The notes under the pieces were generated by a model. That model made no database searches. It was given only the letters and a program-made list of their open reading frames with translations, and was not told the origin of the DNA. Made by a program: the position numbers and the translations under genes. This document shows, piece by piece, positions 34,974-44,455 of a stretch of 64,000 bases of DNA. How positions within the stretch are numbered: position 1 is the first letter of the stretch; the number at the start of each line of letters is the position of its first letter. Origin of the DNA: Trueperella pecoris (GTDB lineage: Bacteria; Actinomycetota; Actinomycetes; Actinomycetales; Actinomycetaceae); the NCBI RefSeq assembly GCF_014926385.1, contig NZ_CP053291.1, forward strand, positions 372,001 to 436,000, given 5' to 3'.

Positions 34974-37937
34974 GTGCTGGGCGATGTGACTCGTGAAAAG
35001 GTCACGGCAATCGTGGTTTGCCACGGCCGTGACCTTTCTTTTTTCGCCGACACCCTGCGCGCACTGCAGGCCCAGATCCATCAACCGGAGGCTGTTGTGG
35101 TCCTCGTGCCGAGCATGGAGGAGCGATTTGTTTCGCCCGTCCGCGAGTGCTTCGGCGTCGAGGACCAGCGCGTCCACATCACGCCCGCTTCGGGAGCCAA
35201 CCTCGCGCAGATGCTGGCCGGGGCGGATTTTCATGACGCCGACTGGCTTTGGCTCCTCCACGCGGACTCGGCCCCCGCTGAGCGCGCCCTCGATGCCCTG
35301 TTGCGGGCCGGCGAGGGTTCGAATCGCATCGCGGTGGTGGGGCCGAAACAGATCGCGTGGGAAACCGCGCCCGCGCCCGTCCTCCTCGAGGTGGGTATCC
35401 GCGCCACTCGTAGCGGACGCCGGGTGCCTGAGGTTGAACCCGGGGAACGCGATCAGGGGCAATACGATTCGCGAACAGACGTCTTGGCGGTGGGAACCGC
35501 GGGAGCGCTCGTGCGTCGAAGTGCGTGGGACGAGCTCGGCGGGCTCGATCCCTTCCTCGGCCCGTTTGGTGACGGGCTGGAGTTTTCGCGACGCGCCCGG
35601 CGTGCCGGCTACCGCGTGGTGGTCGAGCCGCAGGCCGTTGTCCGCCACGGGCGGTCGGGGCTGGGCGGGGATCGATCCTTCGCCGAACTCCGTCGGGCAC
35701 AGATCTACAACGCGCTGATCGCGGCCCGCCCCGGCGCCGTCGTCGTCAATATCCTGGGATTTTTCCTGCTGGCCTTCGCCCGCTCGGCGGCGCGACTCGT
35801 CGTCAAAGAGCCCGGGCTCGCCTGGGCAGAACTCAAGGCCGGCCTGAGCGTCGTGACGATGGTCGACGACGTCGTGCGCGGACGTCGGCGCCTCGCGCAG
35901 GTTTCTACGGTGGGGCCAGAGGCCCTCTCGGCGCTGGAGGCCAAACCCGCTGATATTCGCCACGCGCGCCGCGAATCGCGAAGGTCGGCGAAAGAGGCGA
36001 AGATCCTGGCCGAGCGCCCGGATCCGTTGACGATCAAGGCGCGGGCCGACCTCGCCCGACATTCGCGCAACGGCGCGCTCATCACGGCAGCCGTGTCGGT
36101 CCTGGCTGCGGTGGCGTTTTTCCTCCCGGTCTTTTCTTCGGGCGTCCTCGCCGGGGGAGGGCTCGCCGCAGACCGCACCCAGGCCCCGGATCTTGCGCGT
36201 CTTATCTGGACAGGCTGGTTAAACTCCGGTGACGGTCTTCCCTATGCGGTTGACCCCCTGTGGGCGATTCTCCTGCCGTTCCTCTTCGTGGGCCACCCCT
36301 TTGGTATGACGCTGGGCGCACTGGCCACCGGCGTCCTCTATCTCGCGATGCCGGCCGCGGCTCTCGGCGCATACCTGGCCGCGGGGCGGCTGACGACGTC
36401 GTGGGTGGTGCGTACCGTCCTCTCCCTGACTTGGATCGTTGCCCCGTCGTTCGGGGCGGCGCTGTGGTCAGGCCAGATCGGCGCGGTCGTCTCACACGTG
36501 CTCCTGCCAGTGGCGGTGTTCGCTATCGCGGGGGCGTGGCGCGGATCCGCGCGCAACCTCGGGCTGGCGGCGCTGGTCTTCGGGGCCCTCGCGGCGGCAG
36601 CCCCCGTCTTTGGGCTCGTGGCCGTCCTCGTCGCCGTTCTGGGTGTATTCCTGCGGCCCGGCCAGCGCAAACGGTGGCTCTGGATCCCGGCTCCGGCGCT
36701 GGCGATGTTGGCGCCGACCCTGCGCGGCGGGCTCTCCCCGGATCTTCTTTTCGCCCAGGCCGGTGTGCCGACCCGCGACCAGTTCGTCCTCGACACCGGC
36801 CTCGCGGCCGCCCCGCTCATCGTCGTGGTGGCAGTCGCGGCCCTCGCGCTGGTGCGCTTGCACAGGATGTGGCAGATCCGCCTCGGTTGGCTCATCTCGG
36901 CAGCCGGGCTGGTAGTCGTCGCCCTCGCGCCCTTCGCTCAGGTTGGGCGCGAGCTAGTCCCCGGCGGCTACGTCACGCTCGGGGCGTCGACGGCGGTCGG
37001 CTACTCGATCGCGTGGCTGGGCCTGTGGGTCTCGATCGTGGCCGGAGCAGATCGCCTGAGGACCGCGATGCGGCGCCGTTCCTTTGGGCTGATTCAGATC
37101 ACCGGCGGGCTGGCCATGGTTGCCCTCCCGCTCGCCGTCGTGGCAATGGGCGGACGCTGGGTCGCGCTTGCGGCGGGCGAGCCCGAATTGGGCGCCAAGA
37201 CGCCGGTCGTTCCCGCGCTCGCCGAGGAGGCCTTCTCGCGCAACGAGCGCGTCCTGAGCCTGACCCTGACCTCCGAGGGGATGACGGCCGAGCTCTGGCG
37301 CGGAGCGGGCATGGAACTTCACGAATTCACGATGGCGCGCGGCCTGAACGAGGCCGCAGCCGTCGCCGCCGGGGCAACCGCCGACGCGGCGAACATCGAC
37401 TTCGGCGACGCCGTCGCCGGCTTGTTCGCAGGAACAGCGCAGGCAGCGACTGCTCTTGCCGATCACGCCATCAACATCGTCCTCGTCCCTCCGCTGGCTG
37501 ACGGCGACTCGCCCGAGTTCCGCGCCCAACTGGTCGGACGCCTCCACACGGTTCCGGGCCTGCAATACGTGACGACCGGCGAGGCGGGAACCTTCTGGCG
37601 CGTCGCCCAGGAGACCCGGCGCATCAGCGCAGACGGGGCCACGCTCACGGACGGCCTCCTCGGGGCTCGCGGAAGTATTGACCCCGGTCAGGCGCGCACA
37701 CTCACGCTCGCCGAACGCGCCGATGCGCGCTGGCGCGCCACCGTCGGCGGAACAGAATTGGAGGCCGGCCAGGGCTGGAATCAAACGTGGGCCGTGCCGG
37801 CAGGGATGAGCGGCAAGCTGACCGTCAGCTTTGTCGACCCCGTCAACCGCGGCCTCGTCGTGGCGCAACTGGCCACCATGCTGGCCAGCTTCGTTGTGAC
37901 GCTGCCGCTACGGCGTCGTGTGGGAGGTATCGAATGA
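34974..37937 (+). CDS. Giant GT2/multi-pass membrane fusion protein
   Basis: The 987-residue protein starts one base after the whiB stop, with GGAGG inside whiB seven bases before its GTG. Residues 1-240 are a GT-A glycosyltransferase (TAIVVCHGRDLSFFADTLRAL, WLWLLHADSAP, GTAGALVRRSAWDELGGLDPF). About 365-720 form a block of many membrane segments. An outer domain follows (about 730-955), and a final membrane helix ends in RRRVGG. Such proteins are found in this whiB-linked place in many actinobacteria and are thought to build a wall glycan, but the product is not known to me. Confidence 0.82.
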   Translation: MLGDVTREKVTAIVVCHGRDLSFFADTLRALQAQIHQPEAVVVLVPSMEERFVSPVRECFGVEDQRVHITPASGANLAQMLAGADFHDADWLWLLHADSAPAERALDALLRAGEGSNRIAVVGPKQIAWETAPAPVLLEVGIRATRSGRRVPEVEPGERDQGQYDSRTDVLAVGTAGALVRRSAWDELGGLDPFLGPFGDGLEFSRRARRAGYRVVVEPQAVVRHGRSGLGGDRSFAELRRAQIYNALIAARPGAVVVNILGFFLLAFARSAARLVVKEPGLAWAELKAGLSVVTMVDDVVRGRRRLAQVSTVGPEALSALEAKPADIRHARRESRRSAKEAKILAERPDPLTIKARADLARHSRNGALITAAVSVLAAVAFFLPVFSSGVLAGGGLAADRTQAPDLARLIWTGWLNSGDGLPYAVDPLWAILLPFLFVGHPFGMTLGALATGVLYLAMPAAALGAYLAAGRLTTSWVVRTVLSLTWIVAPSFGAALWSGQIGAVVSHVLLPVAVFAIAGAWRGSARNLGLAALVFGALAAAAPVFGLVAVLVAVLGVFLRPGQRKRWLWIPAPALAMLAPTLRGGLSPDLLFAQAGVPTRDQFVLDTGLAAAPLIVVVAVAALALVRLHRMWQIRLGWLISAAGLVVVALAPFAQVGRELVPGGYVTLGASTAVGYSIAWLGLWVSIVAGADRLRTAMRRRSFGLIQITGGLAMVALPLAVVAMGGRWVALAAGEPELGAKTPVVPALAEEAFSRNERVLSLTLTSEGMTAELWRGAGMELHEFTMARGLNEAAAVAAGATADAANIDFGDAVAGLFAGTAQAATALADHAINIVLVPPLADGDSPEFRAQLVGRLHTVPGLQYVTTGEAGTFWRVAQETRRISADGATLTDGLLGARGSIDPGQARTLTLAERADARWRATVGGTELEAGQGWNQTWAVPAGMSGKLTVSFVDPVNRGLVVAQLATMLASFVVTLPLRRRVGGIE

Positions 37938-39343
37938 GGGCCAAATCGTTGCTGGCGGCGCTGACCGGCGTCGTCGTCCTGGGTGCAGCCGCGGGTGCCG
38001 GAGCAGCCACCTACCTCACGGATAGGGAACTGCCGGCCAAGGATGCGGCTTTCGCGCCCGCCTACCAGGGGCAAACCGGCCCAGTCCGATCCTCGCTTCT
38101 GTGCTTTGCGTACCCGACCATACCAAACCCCACCGCCGGGATCGACGCGGTGCACGTCGAGGAGGAAAAGTCCTCCTGGGCCGGCGTGTTCGCCGATGCC
38201 GAGGCACACCTCATCTCGCCCACGGGCGCCAAAGCGGCATTCACGGGTGCGGCCCCTGATGCTTTTATCGTCGACTCTCCCATGAGCGCCAAGCACGTCG
38301 CGGGCCAGGTCGATTCGCCGGCAGACGCCGTCGTCGCGGGCGCATCGATCCAGAACGCCAAGGCGGGTGACTCGCGGGGCCTGGCGGCGGCTACCTGCCA
38401 GTGGCCGTCGAATTCCGTGTGGCTCGTCGGCGGCGCCTCGAAGGTGGGAAATTGGCTCTCTCTCATGATGGAAAACGCCTCGCCGACCCCGACCACCGTC
38501 AACATCGATGTCTATTCCTCACGCGGCAAGCTGGAGGTGACTCGACCTGCGATCACGCTCGAGGCCAACGCGACCTTCAGCGGCGACCTCACCGGCATCA
38601 TCGCCGAGGATGAGCGCATCGCAATTCGACTCTCGTCCGATACCGGTGCCTTCGTTGGTGCGTTGCAGGTGGCGGCGCTCGACGGCGTCAAGCCCGCCGG
38701 AATCGACATCCTCAGCGACGCCTCCGTGGGCACGAGGACCGTCATCCCCGGACTCATCATCCCCGACGACCGCTCGACCAGCGCAACCGTCCGGGTGGTC
38801 AACCCCCATGCGAGTCCGGCACAGGTCAATATCGCGACGATTTCAGCCGACGGGCTGACCCCGCTTCCAGGCGGCCAGGGCGTGACGGTAGCGCCGCAGG
38901 CCGTTCTCGACCTCTCGTTAGACGGGCTGGCCCCGGGCTCATACGGCGTCCAGGTCAGCGCCGATCAGGAGATTGCCTCGGCCGTGGCTCTCACGCGAAC
39001 GGATACGGACGGCGTCGACAAAGCGTGGCTTGCCGGTAAGAAACAGGTGACCAAGGGTGGGCTGGCCATCGGCCCCTACGCGGCCCAGCTCGTCCTGACT
39101 GGCAACGCTCGGGCGACGTGGACAGCCTACGACGCCGCCGGCGCACAACTCTCAAGCGAATCGGTCACCGTCAAGGAAATCGCAACCGTCGACGTCCCCG
39201 CCGAGGCGCACTTCCTCACGCTCGAAGCCGAGGAACCCGTGTACGGGGCAGCGATGCTCACCAGCGACTCGGGCATCGCGTGGGTGGCCCTCACCCAAGA
39301 CTCAACGTCGAACCAGTCTGTGAAGCTGACCAGCCGGAACTAG
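37934..39343 (+). CDS. DUF5719 family exported protein
   Basis: The 469-residue protein begins with a signal or anchor helix (SLLAALTGVVVLGAAAGAGAATYL) and continues as a beta-rich outer protein with repeated Ig-like strands, e.g. NWLSLMMENASPTPTTVNIDVYSS and RVVNPHASPAQVNIATIS. It overlaps the giant glycosyltransferase in ATGA, and the same order is common in actinobacteria, so both proteins probably work together at the outer membrane face. ATG 37934 is fixed by the overlap. Function unknown. Confidence 0.82.
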   Translation: MRAKSLLAALTGVVVLGAAAGAGAATYLTDRELPAKDAAFAPAYQGQTGPVRSSLLCFAYPTIPNPTAGIDAVHVEEEKSSWAGVFADAEAHLISPTGAKAAFTGAAPDAFIVDSPMSAKHVAGQVDSPADAVVAGASIQNAKAGDSRGLAAATCQWPSNSVWLVGGASKVGNWLSLMMENASPTPTTVNIDVYSSRGKLEVTRPAITLEANATFSGDLTGIIAEDERIAIRLSSDTGAFVGALQVAALDGVKPAGIDILSDASVGTRTVIPGLIIPDDRSTSATVRVVNPHASPAQVNIATISADGLTPLPGGQGVTVAPQAVLDLSLDGLAPGSYGVQVSADQEIASAVALTRTDTDGVDKAWLAGKKQVTKGGLAIGPYAAQLVLTGNARATWTAYDAAGAQLSSESVTVKEIATVDVPAEAHFLTLEAEEPVYGAAMLTSDSGIAWVALTQDSTSNQSVKLTSRN

Positions 39344-39741
39344 TCCTCCTCGCCGCCGTCAATGACGGTGAAACGCGGACGCGTGCGCGGGCGAGCCGGG
39401 CCGTGGCCACGCACATCCGCGGCCGGGCGATGAACCTCTCGTTGTGCGGGCTGCGGAGGCGGAACATCCCGCTTGGAGGCCTCCCGGATCGCGTCGGCGA
39501 GCGCAAGGAGATCGTCCGTGGATGGGGGCGCGTCCTCGAACTCTGTTTGCAGACGAATCATCTGCCACCCCACCGGAACTGTGACGTGATTGGCATGGTC
39601 CTTGCAAAGGTCGAACGCGCCTTGCTGAGGAACGGGGGAAAGCGGGCCAATAACGGCGGTCGCTTCACGGTAGCCGTACGTCATCGTTGCGACGGCGGGC
39701 TGGGCGCAGCCGACGCGGGAACACTTTCGAATGGGACTCAC
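39340..39741 (-). CDS. DUF3499 family protein
   Basis: A 133-residue protein with the DUF3499 core: SPIRKCSRVGCAQPAVATMTYGYREATAVIGPL followed by FDLCKDHANHVTVPVGWQMIRL. The Cys and His residues suggest a small zinc-binding site. The C-terminus is Pro- and basic-rich. GTG 39741 is preferred by family alignment; GTG 39759 is possible. It converges on the DUF5719 gene with a four-base overlap and is divergent from the metallopeptidase-like gene. Function unknown. Confidence 0.85.
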   Translation of the reverse strand: MSPIRKCSRVGCAQPAVATMTYGYREATAVIGPLSPVPQQGAFDLCKDHANHVTVPVGWQMIRLQTEFEDAPPSTDDLLALADAIREASKRDVPPPQPAQREVHRPAADVRGHGPARPRTRPRFTVIDGGEED

Positions 39742-39798
39742 GGGGTCTACCTTAGTCACTTACGCCCTTCGATTGCCCTAGGCGCTAGGGTAGGTTCC

Positions 39799-40224
39799 AT
39801 GACAAATATGCCGAGGCGTTCTCACGCCCGCCGCCGCGACAGGCACGGGCGCGGGTTTCGTGGGCCCGTTCTCCCGATGAGCGTGCCCGCCTGGCGCACG
39901 CGCGCCGACGAATTCGACGACCTTCTTGCGTGGGACCTGGGCACGTACCGCCGTCACCTCGGCAACAAGATGGAGAGGTTCGACTTCGCGGTCATGGACG
40001 TGCCCGGCCACGACCCGGCGCCCTGGGAGGAAGGCATCCCGCTGGCGCGATTCTTGCCTTTCGAACGTCCTGCCAGGATCCATGGACGGATCATCTTTTA
40101 TCGGATGCCGATTCTTTCCGCGTTGCGCCGTGAGGCCGATCCGCGGCTGTTTATTCACGACGTCGTCACGAGCCAGCTGGCGACCGCGCTGGGGTGCATG
40201 CCCGAGGATATCGACTACCTCTAG
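39799..40224 (+). CDS. Metallopeptidase-fold family protein lacking HExxH
   Basis: The 141-residue protein matches the actinobacterial zincin-like family found beside DUF3499: a basic N-terminus (RRSHARRRDRHGRGFRGPVLP), RADEFDDLLAWDLGTYRRHL and IHGRIIFYRMPILSALRREADPRLFIHDVVTSQLATALGCMPEDID. Where active members have HExxH, this one reads VVTSQLATAL, so a zinc protease activity is unlikely. It may be a structural relic with another role. ATG 39799 is chosen; 39808 is possible. Confidence 0.75.
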   Translation: MTNMPRRSHARRRDRHGRGFRGPVLPMSVPAWRTRADEFDDLLAWDLGTYRRHLGNKMERFDFAVMDVPGHDPAPWEEGIPLARFLPFERPARIHGRIIFYRMPILSALRREADPRLFIHDVVTSQLATALGCMPEDIDYL

Positions 40225-40263
40225 CAGGCGGTCGGTGAGGGCGACCTGCGGGGGCGGGCTCGG

Positions 40264-41115
40264 CTAGTCGGCCCGATCGCCCGAGCTCACGCGATCCACA
40301 CCGAACGGCATATCCGTGATGCGCGTATTGAGGCGTTGACGGCGGGCATCGAGCGTAGCCAGCCGGCGGGTTTCGGCGTCGTAGCGCAGGAGGGTCATGG
40401 CCTCGAGGAAGGCCTCGGGCGGGGTACCCCACGGCGGTGGGGGAGACACGTAGCGTTCACACGCAGCGGCCAGCGCGCGCGACTGCGATTCCCGCGCGCG
40501 GTCTGTCAGGCGCTTACGGGCCTTGAGAAAATCGGCAATGTTGAGGGACAAGCCGCCGGGAATGGGCCGGGTCTGGGCAATCGACGCCCACGCGGCGAGC
40601 TCCTCTGGCATCGAGACCTTGGGCTCCCAGGTGGGCCTGGAGGGCCAGCGGGTCACGTACGTTCCCCCGAGCATGTCGCCCAGGCGCCTGCCGCGTTGAG
40701 AGACGAAGGCGACGACGGTGGCCACCACCCCGAGCGTCACGAAGACCTCAAAAATGCCGACCGTCGAGCGGATGAAGGCCTGATTCATGGTGATTGTCCC
40801 GCCGTCGAGCTGGACGACGCGGGTGCGCGTTGCGAGCTTGCCCAGCGTGCGCCCATGGAAGATTCCGGTGATGAGAGCGGGAAGGACCCAGAAGAAGATT
40901 GCCGTCGTGAAGATGAGTAGTGAGCGCCCCTGCGCCGCATTCAGCCGGAGGACGTTGTTGATGACGGGCGCGATGTTAAACAGAAAGATCACGTAGGTCA
41001 GGATCAGTAGCCCGTAATCGATGACGCCGGAGACGATACGTGAGAGCACCGTCGCAGAGGGCAACTCGAGCTCTACGCCTTCTCCGGTGATGATGTTGTC
41101 AGGTCCTACTCGCAT
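40264..41115 (-). CDS. RDD family membrane protein
   Basis: The 283-residue protein has an RDD domain in its first 170 residues (VLSRIVSGVIDYGLLILTYVIF, TGIFHGRTLGKLATRTRVVQLDGG, QRGRRLGDMLGGTYV) with three or four membrane helices, then a long charged cytoplasmic tail. Function is not known. It lies divergent from the SpoIIM-like gene, the order seen with MoxR/DUF58 operons in many actinobacteria. The ATG at 41115 is the family start; the upstream part of the frame overlaps the divergent gene. Confidence 0.87.
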   Translation of the reverse strand: MRVGPDNIITGEGVELELPSATVLSRIVSGVIDYGLLILTYVIFLFNIAPVINNVLRLNAAQGRSLLIFTTAIFFWVLPALITGIFHGRTLGKLATRTRVVQLDGGTITMNQAFIRSTVGIFEVFVTLGVVATVVAFVSQRGRRLGDMLGGTYVTRWPSRPTWEPKVSMPEELAAWASIAQTRPIPGGLSLNIADFLKARKRLTDRARESQSRALAAACERYVSPPPPWGTPPEAFLEAMTLLRYDAETRRLATLDARRQRLNTRITDMPFGVDRVSSGDRAD

Positions 41116-41164
41116 TCTTCTAGCGTAGCGCCATCTGCCCGGCAAAATGTGGCACCCTAGAACG

Positions 41165-42136
41165 GTGGAGAGTTTAGCGTTCGCGAAGGCGCACGAAGCG
41201 CAATGGAATCGGCTACGGCAGCTGACGGCGAAAGCCTCGCTGACCGGGCCAGAGTCGGACGAATTTGTGCGTCTGTACCAAGAGGCCGGCGCCCATCTGG
41301 CAATCGTCCGCACCCAGGCGCCCGACGCCGACCTGATCCTCACGCTGTCAGCCACCGTCGGCGCGGCCAGGGCCCGCCTGACCGAGACGCGTGGGGCCAG
41401 TGTGAGGTCGTTCTTGCGCGCCCTGACGGTGAGCCTGCCGCTGGCCTTCTATCGGCTTCGGTGGTGGACCCACGCCGTGGCTGGCGTGACGGTCGCGGTC
41501 GCCGTGCTCGTCATGGTCTATTTTGCACTTAACCCCGCCCAGATCAGCCAGCTTGGCCCGCACGAATACTTGCGCAATTACGCCGACGAGGCCTTCGCCG
41601 CCTACTACCGGGAGTATCCGGGGGCCGACTTTGGGGCGATGGTGTGGACGAACAACGCCTGGTTGGCGCTCCAGGCCGTCGGCGGGGGTATCACTGGTAT
41701 CTTCCCCGTCTACGTCCTGCTACAAAACGCTGTTGCCGTGGGCCAAGCCGGTGCGATCTTGAACTATTTCGATTCCCTGCCCGTGTTCTTCCAGCTCATC
41801 CTGCCGCACGGCCTGCTCGAGCTGACGGCGATTTTCGTGGCGGGTGCGACCGGCCTGAAGCTGTTCTGGACGGCCCTCCTGCCTGGGGACCAGCCGCGGC
41901 TGGAGGCGATCGCTGCCGAGGGCAGACACACGATCTACGTAGCCGTCGGGCTGGTCGGGGTCCTTTTCGTGTCGGCTTTGCTCGAGGGGTTCTTGACCCC
42001 CTCCTACCTCCATTGGGGCCTCAAGATAGCGATCGGCGCAGCTGTGTGGCTGACGTTTTGGCTGTGGGTGTACGTCTTCGGCCGCGCTGCGCTTCGCTCC
42101 TCGACTCAGCAGCCCTCGGTCGCCTACGCCGCTTAG
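41165..42136 (+). CDS. Stage II sporulation protein M (SpoIIM/DUF95) family
   Basis: A 323-residue protein with a cytoplasmic helical N-terminus (FAKAHEAQWNRLRQLTAKASLTGPESDEFVRLYQEAGAHLA) and five or six membrane segments, including NNAWLALQAVGGGITGIFPVYVLLQNAVAVG and LPHGLLELTAIFVAGATGL, which are typical SpoIIM blocks. In non-sporulating actinobacteria this protein accompanies RDD, DUF58 and MoxR; its role there is unknown. GTG 41165 fits the family start; ATG 41147 is the alternative. No good ribosome-binding site is visible. Confidence 0.87.
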   Translation: MESLAFAKAHEAQWNRLRQLTAKASLTGPESDEFVRLYQEAGAHLAIVRTQAPDADLILTLSATVGAARARLTETRGASVRSFLRALTVSLPLAFYRLRWWTHAVAGVTVAVAVLVMVYFALNPAQISQLGPHEYLRNYADEAFAAYYREYPGADFGAMVWTNNAWLALQAVGGGITGIFPVYVLLQNAVAVGQAGAILNYFDSLPVFFQLILPHGLLELTAIFVAGATGLKLFWTALLPGDQPRLEAIAAEGRHTIYVAVGLVGVLFVSALLEGFLTPSYLHWGLKIAIGAAVWLTFWLWVYVFGRAALRSSTQQPSVAYAA

Positions 42137-42143
42137 CTCGCGG

Positions 42144-43415
42144 CTAGAGCCGGCCCTTGGCTTTGAGACGCAGATACGTATCGACCACAGCCACCGGAAG
42201 CCTTTCTGCCGTGGCACGCACGACGACGGCGCCCGCGTTTTCGAGCGTGCGGATCAGGTTCGTCGTCTCCAGCTCCGAGCGTTCCTGGGCCGCTCGCTCG
42301 AAGACGTCGGCCGCGTGCGTGTCAAACTCGCGCGAGGCGGAGGCGATCATGACGGTGTGCGACTTTCGTAGTGCGGGTAGCACGTCGACGAGGCCGGTGG
42401 AGAGCGTGCCGCCACCTAGCGTGGTGAGGATGACGATGAAGGCCTGGCGCCGAGATATGCGGGAAATGTGGGCCGGAAGGGCTTGCCAGTCTGTTGCCAG
42501 GAGCGAGGGTTCGACATCGGCGAGAGTTTGCGCAATGTGGTGAGTGACGGCCGCGGTCTTTTCGCTTGCTTGGCGTGCCCGCAGGCGATCGTCAAGGGCG
42601 AGCACGGAGACGCGGTCGCCGGCTTTTTGCGCGATAGCCGCCTGAAGAAGCGCCACCTCGATGAAGGCGTCAAAAGCGGGATGTGCGCAAACGCGAAGCG
42701 CACCGCCGCGCCCGCTGTCGAGAACGATGACGACGTGGCGATCGCGCTCGGGGCGCCAGGTCCGCACGACGGTGTCTCCCAGGCGTGCGGTGGAACGCCA
42801 GTCGATCGCCCGGACGTCGTCGCCAACGACGTATTCGCGCAGGGAATCGAACTCGGTGCCCTCGCCGCGGGTCAGAAGCAGCGATCGTCCGTCGAGTTCG
42901 CGTAGCTGGCGCACCCGCGAAGGGATATGGCGGCGCGAGACGAAGGGCGGAAGGACCCGCAGCTGCCATCGGGTGGGTGCCGACTTTTGCCGGCCGGCGA
43001 GGCCGAGCGGGCCGTTCGTGCGAATAGTGAGGGCCGATGAGTGAATTGTTCCGCGGCGGGTGGGGCTGAGAGTCGACTCGAATTCATGGCCTTGGCCTGC
43101 GGGGATGTCGAAGTCATGCCGTGAGGGAGTCACATGCGCGGACGGTGGCCACGCGTCACGGATCTGGCCCCGGATGCGGCGATCCGAGGGATTAGACACC
43201 GTTAAAAGCGCGCGGGCGTCTTCTCCCACGCGAGCTGTTTCCTCGCCGGCGCGTTCAAAAACAAGCCGAGACGGATTGGGTGCGAGGAGTGCGTCGGCGA
43301 GCACGAGGAGCACGATGAGTCCGCTCACGAGGAAGGCGAGCCCGGCGTCGCGCCCCACCACCGCGAGGACAATCCCCACGGTGGAGAGGAGTACGGCAGG
43401 TAGGCGGATGAACAT
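42144..43415 (-). CDS. DUF58 domain protein
   Basis: The 423-residue protein has two N-terminal membrane helices (about 4-45), an Ig-like region and the DUF58 signature FDSLREYVVGDDVRAIDWRSTARLG (189-213), followed by a von Willebrand-A-like fold with VVIVLDSGRGG as metal site. Such proteins partner MoxR ATPases, probably as chaperone-like complexes at the membrane. ATG 43415 overlaps the MoxR stop by one base. It converges tightly on the SpoIIM-like gene. Confidence 0.9.
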   Translation of the reverse strand: MFIRLPAVLLSTVGIVLAVVGRDAGLAFLVSGLIVLLVLADALLAPNPSRLVFERAGEETARVGEDARALLTVSNPSDRRIRGQIRDAWPPSAHVTPSRHDFDIPAGQGHEFESTLSPTRRGTIHSSALTIRTNGPLGLAGRQKSAPTRWQLRVLPPFVSRRHIPSRVRQLRELDGRSLLLTRGEGTEFDSLREYVVGDDVRAIDWRSTARLGDTVVRTWRPERDRHVVIVLDSGRGGALRVCAHPAFDAFIEVALLQAAIAQKAGDRVSVLALDDRLRARQASEKTAAVTHHIAQTLADVEPSLLATDWQALPAHISRISRRQAFIVILTTLGGGTLSTGLVDVLPALRKSHTVMIASASREFDTHAADVFERAAQERSELETTNLIRTLENAGAVVVRATAERLPVAVVDTYLRLKAKGRL

Positions 43416-44455
43416 CAGCGGGGGACCGGCACCGAGTTGAGGATGGATTCGATGACGGAACGCTGGCTGACGCCGTCGAGTTCGGCCTCCGCATGCAATT
43501 GGATGCGGTGGGTGAGGGCCGGCACCGCGAGCGCCTTGACGTCGTCGGGGGTGACGTAGCCTCTGCCCGAGAGCCATGCCCACGCGCGTGCACCGCGGAG
43601 GAGCGCGGTGGCCCCTCGCGGCGAGACTCCCAGCGAGACGGCGGGGGAGACCCGTGTGGCGCGCACGAGATCGACGATGTAATCGATGACGCGCAGGTCG
43701 ACGTCGACTGCGGCGACCTCCTCGCGGGCGCGTAGCACGTCCGCTTCCCCGGCGACGGCGTGAATGTCCGCTGTGGCCAGGTCGGTGGGGTCGAAGGCGG
43801 CCGCGTGACGGCGGAGAACCTCCACTTCGACCTCGCGCGGCGGAAGCGGAAGGGTGGTCTTGAGCATGAAGCGGTCGAGCTGGGCTTCCGGCAGCGGGTA
43901 GGTGCCCTCGTATTCGACGGGATTTTGGGTGGCAACAACCATGAAGGGATCCGGGAGCGTGCGCGGATCGCCGTCCACCGAGACCTGGTGCTCGGCCATT
44001 GCCTCGAGAAGGGCGGCCTGGGTTTTGGGAGGTGTGCGGTTAATTTCGTCGGCGATAAGGAGGTTGGTAAACACCGGCCCGGGACGGAAGGTGAACTCCG
44101 ACGTGGAGGAACTGTAGATGAGCGAGCCGGTGAGGTCGCCAGGCATGAGGTCCGGGGTGAACTGGACACGCTTGGTGTCGAGGGCGAGGGCCTCGGCGAG
44201 GGCCCGCACGAGGAGTGTCTTCGCGGTGCCCGGCACGCCTTCGAGGAGAACGTGGCCATCGCACAAAAGTCCGACGAGTACGGCTGTGACCGCTTGATCC
44301 TGCCCGACGACGGCCTTGGCGATCTCGGCCCTGATCGCCCGGAACTTCTGCGCGGTCTCGGACTGGGCCGGTTCGTCCTCGCGCGGCTTGGCGATCTCGG
44401 GCCGGAAGCTCCCACGCTGTTCGCTACGCTGCGGCGGGGTGAAGTCACTGGTCAT
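43415..44455 (-). CDS. MoxR family AAA+ ATPase
   Basis: The 346-residue protein has the AAA+ core: VVGQDQAV, Walker A GVPGTAKT (73-80), Walker B LLIADEINR, and LPEAQLDRFMLK with the sensor and arginine region, plus the C-terminal lid (LSGRGYVTPDDVKALAVPALTHRI). MoxR ATPases help fold or activate vWA-type partners, here the coupled DUF58 protein. AGGG lies eight bases before the ATG. The 5' end overlaps the DUF4350 gene by 11 bases. Confidence 0.93.
   Translation of the reverse strand: MTSDFTPPQRSEQRGSFRPEIAKPREDEPAQSETAQKFRAIRAEIAKAVVGQDQAVTAVLVGLLCDGHVLLEGVPGTAKTLLVRALAEALALDTKRVQFTPDLMPGDLTGSLIYSSSTSEFTFRPGPVFTNLLIADEINRTPPKTQAALLEAMAEHQVSVDGDPRTLPDPFMVVATQNPVEYEGTYPLPEAQLDRFMLKTTLPLPPREVEVEVLRRHAAAFDPTDLATADIHAVAGEADVLRAREEVAAVDVDLRVIDYIVDLVRATRVSPAVSLGVSPRGATALLRGARAWAWLSGRGYVTPDDVKALAVPALTHRIQLHAEAELDGVSQRSVIESILNSVPVPR

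Noticed and set aside
37787-37933. N-terminal extension of the DUF5719 gene into the glycosyltransferase gene
   Set aside because: The signal helix begins at the ATG at 37934, which overlaps the upstream stop; the extension is out-of-frame shadow of the giant glycosyltransferase gene.
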